A stretch of 64,000 nt of DNA from Gordius sp. MW1 (lineage: Eukaryota > Nematomorpha > Gordioida > Gordea > Gordiidae). This document shows, piece by piece, positions 10,447-29,039 of the stretch (position 1 is its first letter; the number at the start of each line of letters is the position of its first letter). The stretch lies in the NCBI GenBank assembly GCA_964036665.1, contig OZ038528.1, positions 6,268,501-6,332,500 on the forward strand, written 5' to 3'. The notes below the pieces were generated by a model. That model was not told the DNA's origin and searched no databases. It was given only the letters and a program-made list of their open reading frames with translations. The position numbers and the translations under genes are program-made.

Positions 10447-12519
10447 TTAAGAAAGTAACCGAATTCTTCTTTGTTTTTTAAAGGCATACTCCTTCATCGC
10501 CATATCTAGATATTCTTCAGTAGGAAGGTCAGCCCCTTCTATAGATATTCTCATATAGTGGTCTAAAGATATCTCCCCTAGCCTGTTTCTTAATGCAACC
10601 ATAATTCGGTTCATTGCACTAAAGGACCTTTCAACAGTCGCCGTTGACAAAGGTATTGTCATTAGTTTGGCACCGAACCGTTTCAACTCTTCATACCCCA
10701 AATTGCATTTTTGAATAAATTTTAAAGGTGTTTCTGATTCTGGTCCATTCAAAGTAGCTGCAAGAAATTTGAATGATTTTATGTCGGCATAAAGATATTC
10801 TTCGTCAACGTCGTGAAAATGACGACACATCATTTTTACGTCAGATTCTCGGATCTGTTGGAGCCTTTCAAAACTCTGGAAAAATGAGCATCCTGAAATA
10901 AGCTCAACTGCAGATTTATTGAAACTATTATTAATTTCAGATATAACAGTCTTAGTAAACTTTCCCAGAGATTCTTTGCAGGCTTTATTTTCACTAATGT
11001 CACATTTCAGTGATACTTTTGTCATTAAGGCATAATAATTTCATTAAGGCATAATAATTTATAAAAAAATCATTATTTTCAAGTCCTACTATATTGTCAT
11101 AAATGGATTCTAAATGAGACGTTACCGACGTTATTAATGACGGAAGGGATTCCACTGGTAGGTCAGCTTTTTGTAGACATTTGCTTAATTGAGATACGGA
11201 ACCCAATATATCAACTAACAAACAAAGCGTCAATAAGAAGCTGGATATCCGCATTTCAAGGAGTATGCCTCCTGCTAAGGAAGCTAAATCTGCCCCATCT
11301 TTATGGAGATGTTCACAGGTCATCATTATAGACCCATGAGCTCTTTTAATGGCGTTTAGAGTATTGTAATGACTGAGCCAACGTATATCGGTAGGCTGGG
11401 GAATCTTGAGAATAGGTTCTTCCAAGATCTGTTGGATTTCATGAAAAATATTTTCTCTTTTCGGTGACTGATGGAAGAGTTTATATATGTCATTCACGAT
11501 AAAAAAAATCTTTTGACATAAGGAAATTTATTTCTTGCACTTGTAACTGCAAGAGATAAGACATGGGCTCTGCAATGAATGTAAAGGACATCTCTCCCAA
11601 TTTTTTTAGAAATCAGTTTGTGTACTCCAGAAATACAGCCTGAAAAGTTTGCGCCCCCATCAAATCCACAAGCAACAATGTTATATAGAGAGAGGCCCCT
11701 TTTATTAATTTGGTTTTCAATACAATTAAAAATTGTATCCGAACAAGTGTTTAAAAGGGGGACTATACACAAAAACTTTTCTATAACACCCTCAGAGACA
11801 TACCTAACACATATCGAAAGTTCGGATTGGTTGGCAATATTGGTTGATTCATCTGCCATTAAAGAAAAATCTTTGCCTTTAAGTTCTGCAATTATTATTT
11901 TATCAAGAACCTCGCCCATTGATTGCAATAACTCGTTGGCGGTATCTTTACTACAATATGTAGAACGTTCACTTCGTTTATTTAACCATTTTGCTAAGTC
12001 TGAAATGCAGGGGGCCATCAAATTTTTTATAATGGTTTCATATTTCGTTGTATAGGAAACATCTTCCTTGATTAGGAAGTATAGACTTTTCATCAATATT
12101 TTGAAAGCTTGCTTATTTTCCGCAATTTCAGCATCAGATTGATGATTAAGGATAGCATGAACCGGCTGGTGTTTATGGCGCATATTTTCAAAGGCCATTG
12201 CCTTTCTATGGTATTCAGATCGTTCATGTTTTAAAAGCTTTCCTCTTTCTCCTGTCGCTTTTCTGTAATTTGTAAACGGGACATTAATGAACACACCCTT
12301 TGTTTTTTGTTGAATAAATAAATCGTTTTTGTTGTAAATAGAACAGACAGAGCATAAAGCCCCACCTAAGGCTTCATCAAAAATTAGCCATTTGTATTTA
12401 GATGTCCATGAAATCATAAATTTATATGATGGTTTAAGTTTTAAATTTTTCCCATGCTTATGCTTTTCACTTTCAGAGACTGAGCAATTAGTAGCTGCCA
12501 ATACATTCATCTTTATCAA
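10447..12519 (-). pseudogene. hAT transposase (ZMYM1/TTF-type), main part, two lesions
   Basis: hAT transposases cut and paste their own DNA. Three consecutive frames make one protein. The first (12519-11494) has a TTF-type zinc finger (CSVCSIY then KHERSEYHRKA), the first acidic region FSLMADEST, the second GFDGGANFSG and the CRAH motif. The second (ending near 11030) continues with TDIRWLSHYNTL. The third (to 10447) has the hATC dimerisation motif TVERSFSAMNRIM with RNRLGEISLDHYMRI. A length change in a T run near 11507 shifts the first junction. A 19-bp direct duplication (11022-11040 and 11041-11059) shifts the second. It is otherwise well preserved, hence recently inactivated. Upstream exons lie at 12600-13148. 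Confidence 0.92.
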
Positions 12520-12579
12520 TATAAATTAATAAAATAAAAACAACTTGCATAATTTTAATTACCAGCATTTTTATCATAA

Positions 12580-13148
12580 GAAAAAGAAGAGACAGTTTTC
12601 CCCACTCCAGCAGAATTACAATTTTCATCTTGACCTAAAACATGAAAATATATATAATACTTAAAATCTAATCTTTCTTGCCTCTTTCAGAGTTCATGTT
12701 ATTGTTAATTTCACTGCTGGAAGCTATTATCATTAGTTATAAACATTATTTTGTGTGTATAAATGTAAATACCATCTTTTTCATTTTGACAATCTATGGA
12801 ATAAACCAGTTTCTCCACAGAATTATCCTCACCTTTTCATAATACATAAATTTATTAAGCAAAAAAGATCTTTTTTATATGCTTGCAACTTGCAAGCAAA
12901 TTATCATTAGTTAATATTAATATACATTTAAAATGACCAATATAAATATAAATACCATCCTTTTCATTATAACATTGAATGGAACAAACCAGAGTTTTTT
13001 CTACAGAACAATTATTCACATCTTCACCTGTTGCATAATTAAAATTATTCCAAATTAAATCATATTTACCATCTTTTTTATTAGGCTTTTCCTTTTTACT
13101 AAAGTAGTGTAAAAGAGTTCTTTTATGATTTCCAAACATGCAATTCAA
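12580..13148 (-). pseudogene. Probable 5' exons of the hAT transposase gene
   Basis: The frame from 13148 encodes KRTLLHYFSKKEKPNKKD, typical of the N-terminus of ZMYM1-like transposases, then GEDVNNCSVEKTLVCSIQCYNEKDG. Two further blocks, near 12780-12840 and 12590-12650, translate to diverged versions of the GEDxNxSVEKxVxSIxCxNEKDG segment. They look like tandemly duplicated small exons separated by AT-rich introns. Which copies are spliced cannot be decided here; the next exon probably begins near 12519 after an AAAG acceptor. Confidence 0.65.
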
Positions 13149-13459
13149 AATTTATTTATGTTTATGAATGATTACCACCTGATTTGTAAAAAAAATTTAA
13201 TTTCGCCAATTTTATATTTTTTTTATTGACAAATTAAAATAATTTATTGAATTTCAATTTTAGCTTATTAATATAATTTATTACTTCATGATGGAACTTG
13301 AGTTCATGAATCATGCTTTCTTCAATCAAAACTCCCCGGGGGGCATTTGAAATTGCCCGGGGGGGGTAATACCCCCCCGGGCTCCCCCCTGAAAGAAACC
13401 CTGTTTTTTTCTGTCCAAATACGCGCTTCACGTTTCATGGATACAATTACTTTATTAAT

Positions 13460-13840
13460 CATTTTACATGTTTAGGATTGTCAAGTTTAGAAAATAAATA
13501 TACATTATCAACTAAATATATTGTTATTAATGTTTAGGATTGTCAGTTTAGAAAATAAATATACATTTTATTGTCTACAATATCAACTTAACATGTTGTT
13601 ATTAATGTTTAGATTGTCAAGTTTAAAATAAACATACATTATCAACTTAATATATTAGATTAATGTTTAGGATTGTCAAGTTTAGAAAATAAATATAGAT
13701 TATCAACTTAATATGTTGTTATTAATGTTTAGGATTGTCAAGTTTAGTAAATAAATATACATTTTATTGTCTACTATATCAACTTAATATATTGTTATTA
13801 ATGTTTAGGATTGTCAAGTTTAGTAAATAACTATAATTAA
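13460..13840. repeat. Minisatellite, about 57-77 bp unit
   Basis: TGTTTAGGATTGTCA occurs six times (13469, 13531, about 13605, 13661, 13725 and 13802), with AAATAAATATACATTATCAAC between copies. Unit length alternates because some units carry an additional TTTTATTGTCTAC segment. It lies inside the Harbinger-like element. Confidence 0.8.
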
Positions 13841-14729
13841 GATTATACTTCAAAATACACATACCATTTTATTAGTATTTAATATAAAATAAATCATAAA
13901 CATCAATTAGTTTTCAAATAATGTAGAACATTTAGTTTAAACAAAAATTTATTAGCCTACCAGACTTAAAGTGTGAAATTTTTAAGATTTAGTATACTTA
14001 AAACTCCTATAAAAACAAAGCTTACAAAGGCTGAAAAGATAGTTCAGGGTATTTGTTCACTACAAAATGTACTGATAATAAAGCTTTGCCTGTATATGAT
14101 TATGAGATTAACAATAACAATACATAACAGTTGAAAATATCTTTCAACCCAACAAGCTAGAGAGATATGAGATATTTGTTCATATTCCAATAATTTAAAT
14201 ACTTTATTCATGTAAAAATACAAGTTTTGTAAAACATTTATTAACAAAAATTTATTGGGATCAGATAAGGCTTTAAAATCTTGAAGAAGAGAATCAAGGA
14301 GTGTCTTTTCCAAATCCTAAGAATTCTTTGCTTCTTTGTCTCTATGTCTATTTTCTTCAGAGTGTTTTCCATTTAGTTTTGCAATAATCCACTTTTAAAG
14401 TTAGTATTTTAATTGATACTAGTTACCAGCCAAGTTGCATTATGTGGTCACCAAACCCCAGGCTTATTCCATTCAATTATTCATGTGGAGCTTTTCATGT
14501 GCCTTTCCACACTTCTTGATAATGTTTTTACTTGATCTTGTCTATCTATGTAAACATATTAGGTCACAGTAATAGCATACTCAATAGCTTGTAGCTTGTT
14601 GATCGCGGTTGAGTTGATACGGCAAAACTACAAAAATGACGTGACGCTCATATTAAGACGCGTCTATGTTTTAACATGCATTCGCTTTTTCAAGCTAGCT
14701 ACAAAAACGCGTATTAAGACGCACCCTAA

Positions 14730-15780
14730 CATCGCGGAGATAGCGGCACCTTTATACTTGTTGACGACAAACAAAGTAAGATTTGTATGGCGGACCAAGG
14801 AGCAGGATGCGTTCGATGAAAAAAGATTTTAACAAAAGGTCCTGTTCTGACATGCTTGTGCCCAATCTACCATTAGCGGTAGCGGTGGATGCGTCACAGC
14901 ACAGCTAGGTGTAGACAGTGTGCTATTGCATGTAATTGATCAAGAGGAACGCCCAATTCTATACTTTTCACAAAAAATTTTCGAAGCAGAGCTTAATCAC
15001 TCAGTGATTGAAAAGGAGGCTTTGGCGGTGATAGTGCGTTTGACCTGTGCCGTGAATATTTCATTGGTCAAAGTTTCGATATTTTTGCAGACTACAAACC
15101 GCTGGTATCACTTTTTGCAAAAAATAACAGGGATCTATTGTTAAGCCCGAGGCTGCAAAAATGGTTATTAGCGCTGGGAAACTTCAACGCAACTTTAAAA
15201 TACGCAAAGGTAAGTCAAATCACTTGCCGGACAAAAAATAGAGATTGGGAAACGATAATGATGGCCTAACGTACGAAGAGTTAGAAGGCGAAAACTTCGC
15301 AGAAGTAAAAATAATAACACAAAATTGCGGCGATGTCAATCTTGCAAAATTAGTCCAAGAGGATCCAGACTTAATTTTGGTGTTAAATTACTTGATGGGA
15401 AAAAGCACGCTAGAGACGTTACCATCTACTTATCGAAGCTTGATACATGATTAAATGGGGAATGCGGCATTTACTTACGCCTACATCATCCGATTACGAA
15501 TGGACTCGCGGAAAGGCACGTGGCTGTGGTGAAACGATGGTTGAAAAATGCCAAGGTCGAAAAGGAAGAGACATGTCTTTATCGGCTATACCATAACGTC
15601 GCACCAAGGTTCCCTTTTCGGCAACCGGTTAGCGAGGTATTTCTTGGCCGTTTACCACAAACGCCTGTAGATACGATGTTACAATCGGCGCAATTAGACA
15701 CCACATCACACGGCGAAACTAAATTTATATCGGTGATGCTGTATGGGCGCGTAATTATATTGGGAAGGAGAAATGGCTAG
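14730..15780 (+). pseudogene. Ty3/Gypsy pol fragment: RNase H and integrase part
   Basis: This continues the reverse transcriptase fragment that stops at 10203. NIAEIAAPLYLLT and FVWRTKEQDAFD (14730-14830) are the connection domain. The RNase H region follows, with AVAVDAS, VIDQEERPILYFSQK and NHSVIEKEALAVIV (14870-15050). After stops and shifts, the integrase part shows HHPITNGLAERHVAVVKRWLKNAKVEKE and NVAPRFPFRQPVSEVFLGRLPQTPVD (15485-15700). The integrase zinc-binding and catalytic Asp regions are not visible, so it is degenerate and deleted. Confidence 0.82.
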
Positions 15781-16620
15781 AGGTAACGATCCTATCTCAG
15801 AAAGACACAAAAATGTACGAGATAGAAGTGCTAGCTTCTCCGGGTCTACGAACTAGATTGGTATAATAATCTTTTTATATTTTATCTAGATGGAATACTG
15901 ACTGAGTGGGTTATTGTTGAGGTAGGCTTGAGAGCGATAGGACGCGAACTAAGGGGAAGGCCTAAACCGATCGTGTTCGAGGTCCGAGAAAGAAGGCTAT
16001 GGAACCCTACGTGAGAGTTTGCCACGGACATACTCGCTCAGATGAAAGTGCGGCGGGTAGACGAACACGTTGGAATGCGGCTAGGCCTAATACGGGTAGG
16101 CATAGCAACGCGGTATCGGGACACCGTGGCCTACCCCGGGGGACAGCTGGACGAGTTGACCCGGATCAACACCGAGAGGTGGCCCCGCGCGCAGCTCAAA
16201 CGACGACGACGCAACGCCCCCAGAATCGCCCGAGACGTTCCAAGGCAATAAGGGAAGAGAGAGCAAGGACGTCACATGAGGCAGACCAGGGCCTTCTGCC
16301 GAGAATGTCGCCGTCCGAATGCCAATGTGTGGGCGAACGATCCCGTCCAGGCCAGCAAGGGGTGGAGTCGGTAGCGTTGGAGCTAGTTACGGTGGACACT
16401 AGTCAGGTCGTGGTCAGCCCGGAGGAAGAAATGCACTTATTGGAGTATACTCCAGGGCGGGACAGCACGGACATGTGGGTCCTCAATTTGAAAGGATGAT
16501 GTGTGAGGATCCTTGACCAACAAGAACTCCATGCGTTACTGATTCGATTGTATATATGTATTTTTAGTGTATTGTAACCAATAGACATATATATATTGAT
16601 TGAATAAAAAACCATGTTTT
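15780..16620 (+). pseudogene. GC-rich 3' tail of the Gypsy fragment, possible 3' LTR start
   Basis: An open frame 15999-16499 follows the integrase remnant. It is rich in Arg, Pro and Thr with no recognisable domain, consistent with a variable pol tail but possibly out of frame. After its stop comes GATGTGTGAGGATCC and an AT-rich stretch with AATAAA near 16603. It could be the start of a 3' LTR, but no partner LTR was found. Confidence 0.4.
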
Positions 16621-16932
16621 AATTATAACACTGGATCTCACGCGAATAAATTCTTCTATTGTGTTACTTTGATACTGTCTGATTGTATAGGATAAATATC
16701 CCGATCCCTCAAAGCTTAATTCTAAGATAAAGATCCATATCCTCTCGTAACATAACAGCTGTGTAATTACTTTATCATGTTATCAAAATGGTGATGGTAC
16801 ACATTTTAGGCGTTGATGAGCAGTCTATCAAGTATATGATTGCTAGATGTACATCTAAGTTAACCATAGCAGGACTGCGTCATGTATAGGAAAGAAGAGA
16901 ATACACCATATTGTTTCTTTGCTGCTTTGAAT

Positions 16933-17179
16933 CGGGGTCAAAATAGCAGAAAAAAACAGCAGAATTGGTCAGAACTGGTCAGAACAAGATTTTAGATAAT
17001 CAATATATTAGAATTAAATCTCAAATGGGGAGGGAATTTGATGTGCATCTAATCCTAACCCTGACCCTAACCTAAAACGCTGATCTAAAACACTAACCCA
17101 AACCTTAACCCTCCTGACCAATCTTGATCTGACCAGTTCTGACCAATTCTGCTGTTTTTTTTCTGCTATTTTGACCCGG
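16933..17179. mobile_element. MITE with long terminal inverted repeats
   Basis: The left arm GGGTCAAAATAGCAG, poly-A, CAGCAGAATTGGTCAGAACTGG is mirrored at the right as CCAGTTCTGACCAATTCTGCTG, poly-T, CTGCTATTTTGACCC, about 55 bp per arm. The centre contains CCCTGACCCTAACC, which resembles telomeric repeats but is short and irregular. No clear target duplication was found. Confidence 0.75.
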
Positions 17180-17313
17180 TCCCGCTGCTTCTTCCAACCT
17201 GATACTGTGCGATTGCATCAGTGTGAAGGCTAACTAAATTCGCATTGCTACTTGGTCACTACCTTTGTTAATGAACTTACAAATGTATTTGGTAAGTTTA
17301 ACCGAGTCACAAT

Positions 17314-17982
17314 TAGAGGTGTGCACGGATCAATCCGATCCGTCCGAACTCGGATCGGATCAACATTTTAATTATGGAAGTCGGATCGGATCAACATTTT
17401 ATTTTAGTCGGATCGGATTTTCAAATTTAAAATAAACAATAATAAGTTCTAATTAATTAAATTAATAATTTTTAGTATACCTTTTCATAATTATCTTGAA
17501 ATGAAGATTGCAAATATGATTCAAAAAAAGATTTGCGTGGGTTTCATATCAAACAGTCCTGCCAAGGCTTGATAAGCTGGCAAATAAAGTTTGAGCTATA
17601 CCTGCTACCTCTACCACTTCGGAAAGAAATTTCTCGGTGGCTGGAAGAACATTAGAAGAAAGAAGAACGCGAATTAAACCAGAAAATTTAGATTTTTTTA
17701 ATAATATGGAATTAGTCAAATAAAATTTTATATTTATTTCGGGTCTATTAAACTTACTATACCTTATTTTTTGGTATTTTGAATTTAATCATCAATAAAA
17801 AGTTCTGTTCGTAAAATTTTTATTTAAAAATTTCGGATCGGATCGTTTCTAGATTTTAAAAAACTCGGATCGGATCGGATTTAGATCTTAAAAAATTCGG
17901 ATCGGATCGGATGGATATAAAATTTTTCAAAAACCCCTCGGATCGGATCGGAACAAAAAAATTTGATCCGTGCACACCTCTA
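17314..17982. mobile_element. hAT-derived non-autonomous element with CGGATCGGAT ends
   Basis: Terminal inverted repeats TAGAGGTGTGCACGGATCAA and its complement are flanked by GTCACAAT (17306-17313) and GTTACAAT (17983-17990), an 8-bp duplication with one mismatch. CGGATCGGATC repeats fill both subterminal regions. The middle retains a piece of transposase, annotated separately. Confidence 0.9.
17560..17723 (+). pseudogene. hAT C-terminal dimerisation domain remnant
   Basis: Translation gives LDKLANKV, a TGA stop (17592-17594), then 42 codons ending in TAA at 17723 with AIPATSTTSERNFSVAGR and LEERRTRIKPEN. This is the hATC signature (Thr-Ser-x-x-Ser-Glu-Arg-x-Phe-Ser). There is no start codon and the rest of the transposase is gone, so the internally deleted element keeps only the last part of its gene. 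Confidence 0.85.
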
Positions 17983-18239
17983 GTTACAATATTCAACGTT
18001 AATAACTGCTTTGTACAATAATAGCAAAGAACAATATTGAACAGCCAGCGGTTATTTACCTCGACGATTGCATTACGAAGTTAAATAATTACCACCATCT
18101 ACTCTAATCTTCTTTTGTACAAAGGATATCCATCACTGCCCGTAATGTTGCATAACAAGCCTCGAGAATATCGCTTTGAAAAATTGCGATTTATGAAACT
18201 AATTGATACCACAGATTTTGATAAGTAAATTTATTTAAA

Positions 18240-18745
18240 TAATTAATTGCTATGCAATTTATGGGCTCGTTTTTTGTTGTCCGTCCGTCTGTCCGTCTGT
18301 CTGTCCGTCCATCCCTATCTATTTGCATTGGGTATATTAGGTTATTGCTTTTTTAAATTAATGGATGAGAAAGAGGTGCCCCACCCCTCATCTCTATCTC
18401 CCTCGCTGTGTTATTTTTTGAATTAATGCATAAGAGGTGCCCCACCCCTCATCTCTATCTCTCTCGGTGTGTTATATATAAGATTTGTTAAATTATCTAT
18501 TATATAATAAACGTAAATAAAAGTTGTTTACTTTTAATTGCTATGCAATTTAACTAGTTATATAATAAACATAAATAAAAGTTGTTTACTTTTAATTGCT
18601 ATGCAATTTAACTAGTTTTTGTTATATAATAAACATAGATAAAAGTTGTTTACTTTTAATGCTATGCAATTTAACTAGTTATATAATAAACATAAATAAA
18701 AGTTGTTTACTTTTTAATTGCTATGCAATTTAACTAGTTTTGGGG
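18240..18745. repeat. Tandem array around the AATTGC-TAT-GCAATT palindrome
   Basis: Five units of about 60-65 bp carry TATAATAAACATAAATAAAAG, TTGTTTACTTTTAATTG and CTATGCAATTTAACTAG. A GTCCGTCTGTCC-type run precedes them at 18270-18310. One more unit lies at 18968-19030. The unit end AATTGCTATGCAATT is a perfect palindrome apart from its 3-base centre. Confidence 0.75.
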
Positions 18746-18769
18746 TTAGAATCCCGGAGTTTTTTTGAC

Positions 18770-19760
18770 TCTTATGATTGTTCTTGTTACTATCATTGAT
18801 AATAAGAATTTTTGGCCGTCCGCTGGCTGCTGACCAATGAAAAAAATGACCATTGGCCAAAATGTGAATCGAAATTATTTTTTTCGTTTTTTTCTGACTA
18901 TTATGATTGTTCCTGTTTCTACCATTGCTATTATGACTTTTTGGCCGTCCGCTGGCTGCTGACCAATGTTCTATAATAAACATAAATAAAAGTTGTTTAC
19001 TTTTAATTGCTATGCAATTTAACTAGTTTTTGGATTATAATCCCGGAGTTTTTTTGACTCTTATGATTGTTCTTGTTACTATCATCGATAATAAGACTTT
19101 TTGGCCGTCCGTTGGCTGCTGATCAATGAAAAAAATGACCATTGGCCAAAATGTGAATCCGAGTTTATTTTTTCGTTTTTTTTTGACTATTATGATTGTT
19201 CCTGTTACTACCATTGCTATTATGACTTTTTGGCCGTCCGCTGGCTCCTGACCGATTGAAAAAATGACCATTGGCCAAAATGTGAATCGAAATTATTTTT
19301 TTCGTTTTTTTTGACTATTATGATTGTTCCTGTTCCTACCATTGCTATTATGACTTTTTGGCCGTCCGCTGGCTGCTGACCAATGGAATAAAATGACCAT
19401 TGGCCAAAATGTGATTCGAAAACTTTTTTTTCGTTTTTTTTTCACTATTATGAATTTATATCCACTTTTACCGTGTCCTGGCTGCTGACCAATGTAAAAA
19501 AATGACCATTGGCCAAAATGTGATTCGAAAATTTTTTTTTCGTTTTTTTACTCTTATGAATTTATATCCACTTATACCGTGTGCTGGCTGCTGACCAATG
19601 GAAAAAAATGATCATTAGCCAAAGTGAGCATCAAAATTTTTTTTTCCGTTTTTTTGGCTATCATTGACTTATAGAGTATCTGTTGGTACTGACCAATAGA
19701 GAAAAAGTGACCATTGGCCAAATTTTTGATTTTTTAATTAAAAATTGTTCAAATTCAACA
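18770..19760. repeat. Tandem CCAATGG array
   Basis: About eight units of roughly 110-130 bp each contain TTTTTGGCCGTCCGCTGG, CTGCTGACCAATG, ATGACCATTGGCCAAAATGTG and a poly-T/CG-TTTTTT run. The unit is the reverse complement of the one at 830-1300 and 5107-7300. Frames running through it are repeat artefacts. Confidence 0.75.
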
Positions 19761-20133
19761 AAAAATTTCTCCCAACAATTCTGCAAATTCTTAACATTGT
19801 GTTGTTTTATAATATAATGTTTGTTAGACCCATAATCACTAAAGGCCATAAAAACTAATGTAATACGCAACTAGATGCAAATACTAAATCTAACCCTTGC
19901 CTATATTACATTTTGCCTATAATGGAAAATTTGTATAAATAATTAATTAATCATTAGGCATTTAATACCCCCCTATAGGCATTCTCGCCCCTTCCCACCT
20001 TTCTCGCCCATAAATTGCATAGCAAATATGATACATTTATACGAAGTACAGATGAGTCGTCCCCCCTTCCCTTCCCTTCTCCCCCTTCCCACGAGGGCCG
20101 AAGGCCCGAGTTTTCATTATAATGATGTATTAC

Positions 20134-20279
20134 ATGGGCGCAGACAGCATTGAAATCAGAGGGGGGCAATTATGATTTATGGAGGGGTAAAATGATATTT
20201 TTTGAAATTTTCGTTATAATAAAATTTTTAAATAATTGGATTTAAAGGGGGCCGCCGCCCATCCCTGCCAACGCCCATG
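20134..20279. mobile_element. G/C-tract MITE (ATGGGCG family)
   Basis: It begins ATGGGCGCAGACAGC and ends GCCAACGCCCATG, with an AGGGGGGC tract near the left end and GGGGGCCGCCGCCC near the right end. The flanks are only loosely similar, so the target duplication is eroded. It is the same family as 55157-55299 and 58716-58871. Confidence 0.65.
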
Positions 20280-20599
20280 TATAACGCAATTAATTTGAAA
20301 TACATAGTTTTGCAAATGAACCATTTAATAAATTTAAACTTATTATAAATATATATTTATGTTATTTAAATTAATGAGCTACCACTTCACACTATTTAAA
20401 AATATTATTTTAATGTATTTTACCTTTCACGAGTCAAATTTAAATTTGCGTCCAAATTAAAAATGAGATTTAAATAAGCAGAAGGAAATTAATTAACTGA
20501 ATTATGGAAATTTCGATACTTATTAAAAATATGATACATAATAGCATGAATTTAAAAGATATGTCCCAAGTATTTTGCAATGTAATATTTATAACTTTT

Positions 20600-20910
20600 G
20601 ACCTGACACCTTAAATCCAACCCGACCCCAAAGCATTTTGAAATATTCAACCGGAACCCGATGTCGGGTCACCAGTGCAGGTCTCTAACTCTACTATACT
20701 CCGTTTTCCAACCATAGTGGGACGAATTTTAATAATAGTAAGGAGTTCACGTAAACGCGAATAAATTAAATATAGAGGTGAAACAAAAATTGGAAATGAC
20801 ACTTTAATCTACTGGAACATTTAGTTTTCCGTATAAATTAGAAATGCCGTGGCAATAGCTTCAGAAAAGGTAATAATGGGATTTTTTTTAACCTTCAACC
20901 TCGTTTATCT
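20600..20910. repeat. Diverged repeat fragments
   Basis: A GC-rich piece ending GTGCAGGTCTCTA (20685-20697) resembles one end of the hAT-like MITE at 9169-9529. The sequence to 20910 includes ACCTTCAACCTCGTTTATCTA, an inverted copy of the flank at 8870-8895. No gene is visible between 20280 and 21180. Confidence 0.45.
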
Positions 20911-21189
20911 AAAAAATTAGAAGTTTGGAAAAAAAGAAAGTATAATATTGTTCAATACAAAATTTTCAGAATTATATGTCCTATTGCAGGATGACTTTTT
21001 TGTAGACCTGTGTAATAAATGAAACTTGAAAAATAATCGATTCGAATCAGAGGTGAAGTTATATGTATAAATACCCATAATTAATTGTAAGAAACTAACA
21101 TTATCACAGACCAGTTTTTAGATTGAATGTAGATGTGCCTTAATTTCGTTAAAGTTCCAGATAACAGTAAACAAAGTTAATGTTTAAGT

Positions 21190-21195
21190 TTTATT
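21190..21195 (-). terminator. Candidate polyadenylation signal of the PABPC gene
   Basis: AATAAA on the minus strand lies about 270 bases past the PABPC stop codon. It is the best-placed hexamer in the 3' flank, but in AT-rich DNA such hexamers are common. Confidence 0.4.
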
Positions 21196-21466
21196 TGTTA
21201 TTCTGCTTAAGCAATTCTCAAAGACAAGAAAGATAATAAACTTATAAACAAATTTACATTTAAAGGTAAGAGTTTACAAATAGGTTGTTGTATAATGCTT
21301 GGAAAGCGCAAACAATAGGTATTCGTAAATTAATGATATAATAATTTGGTCAAAACAAATCAAAACATTTAAAAAATTAAAAGAAAATGAATTATAAAGT
21401 TGCATTACAAATCATTAGTAAGAGAGAGTAAGAGAACATAAGTGCATCTTCAATCCATTCTCCAAC

Positions 21467-29030
<7,564 letters not shown>

Positions 29031-29039
29031 CGCAAGAGA

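Larger units (their letters stand above)
10252..13403 (-). mobile_element. hAT transposon, complete ends, ZMYM-type transposase
   Basis: Perfect 15-bp terminal inverted repeats CAGGGTTTCTTTCAG (10252-10266) and its complement (13389-13403) are flanked by a perfect 8-bp duplication TTTTTTTC (10244-10251 and 13404-13411). Inside both ends are G/C-rich runs. A transposase gene fills the element on the minus strand. Intact ends and duplications indicate a fairly recent insertion, although the transposase is already broken. Confidence 0.93.
10204..14726. mobile_element. PIF/Harbinger-like element, split by a hAT transposon
   Basis: The left end GGCTACGTCTTAATACGCG and right end CGCGTATTAAGACGCACCC are imperfect inverted repeats flanked on both sides by TAA (10201-10203 and 14727-14729). 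TAA duplications are typical of PIF/Harbinger. A short relative at 45296-45566 has the same ends and flanks. Without the nested hAT (10252-13403) it would be about 1.36 kb, including a minisatellite and no visible transposase. Its insertion separated the reverse transcriptase and RNase H parts of the Gypsy pol fragment. Confidence 0.75.
16790..18190. repeat. Old dispersed repeat with two nested MITEs
   Basis: Unnested, this stretch resembles about 45590-45960 plus 46320-46370. Shared landmarks are GTTGATGAGCAGTCTATC (inverted in the second copy), ATATTGAACAGCCAGCGGTTA, ACCTCGACG, ATCTTCTTTTGTACAAA and GCCTCGAGAATATCGCTTT. It is diverged and without coding potential. Two elements, 16933-17179 and 17314-17982, inserted into it. 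Confidence 0.55.

Noticed and set aside
15999-16499. Independent host gene after the Gypsy integrase
   Set aside because: No start context, no splice structure and a biased composition; it directly follows broken integrase and is best read as the element's tail.
17050-17110. Telomere or interstitial telomeric array
   Set aside because: Only two or three irregular CCCTAA-like words, lying inside a MITE.
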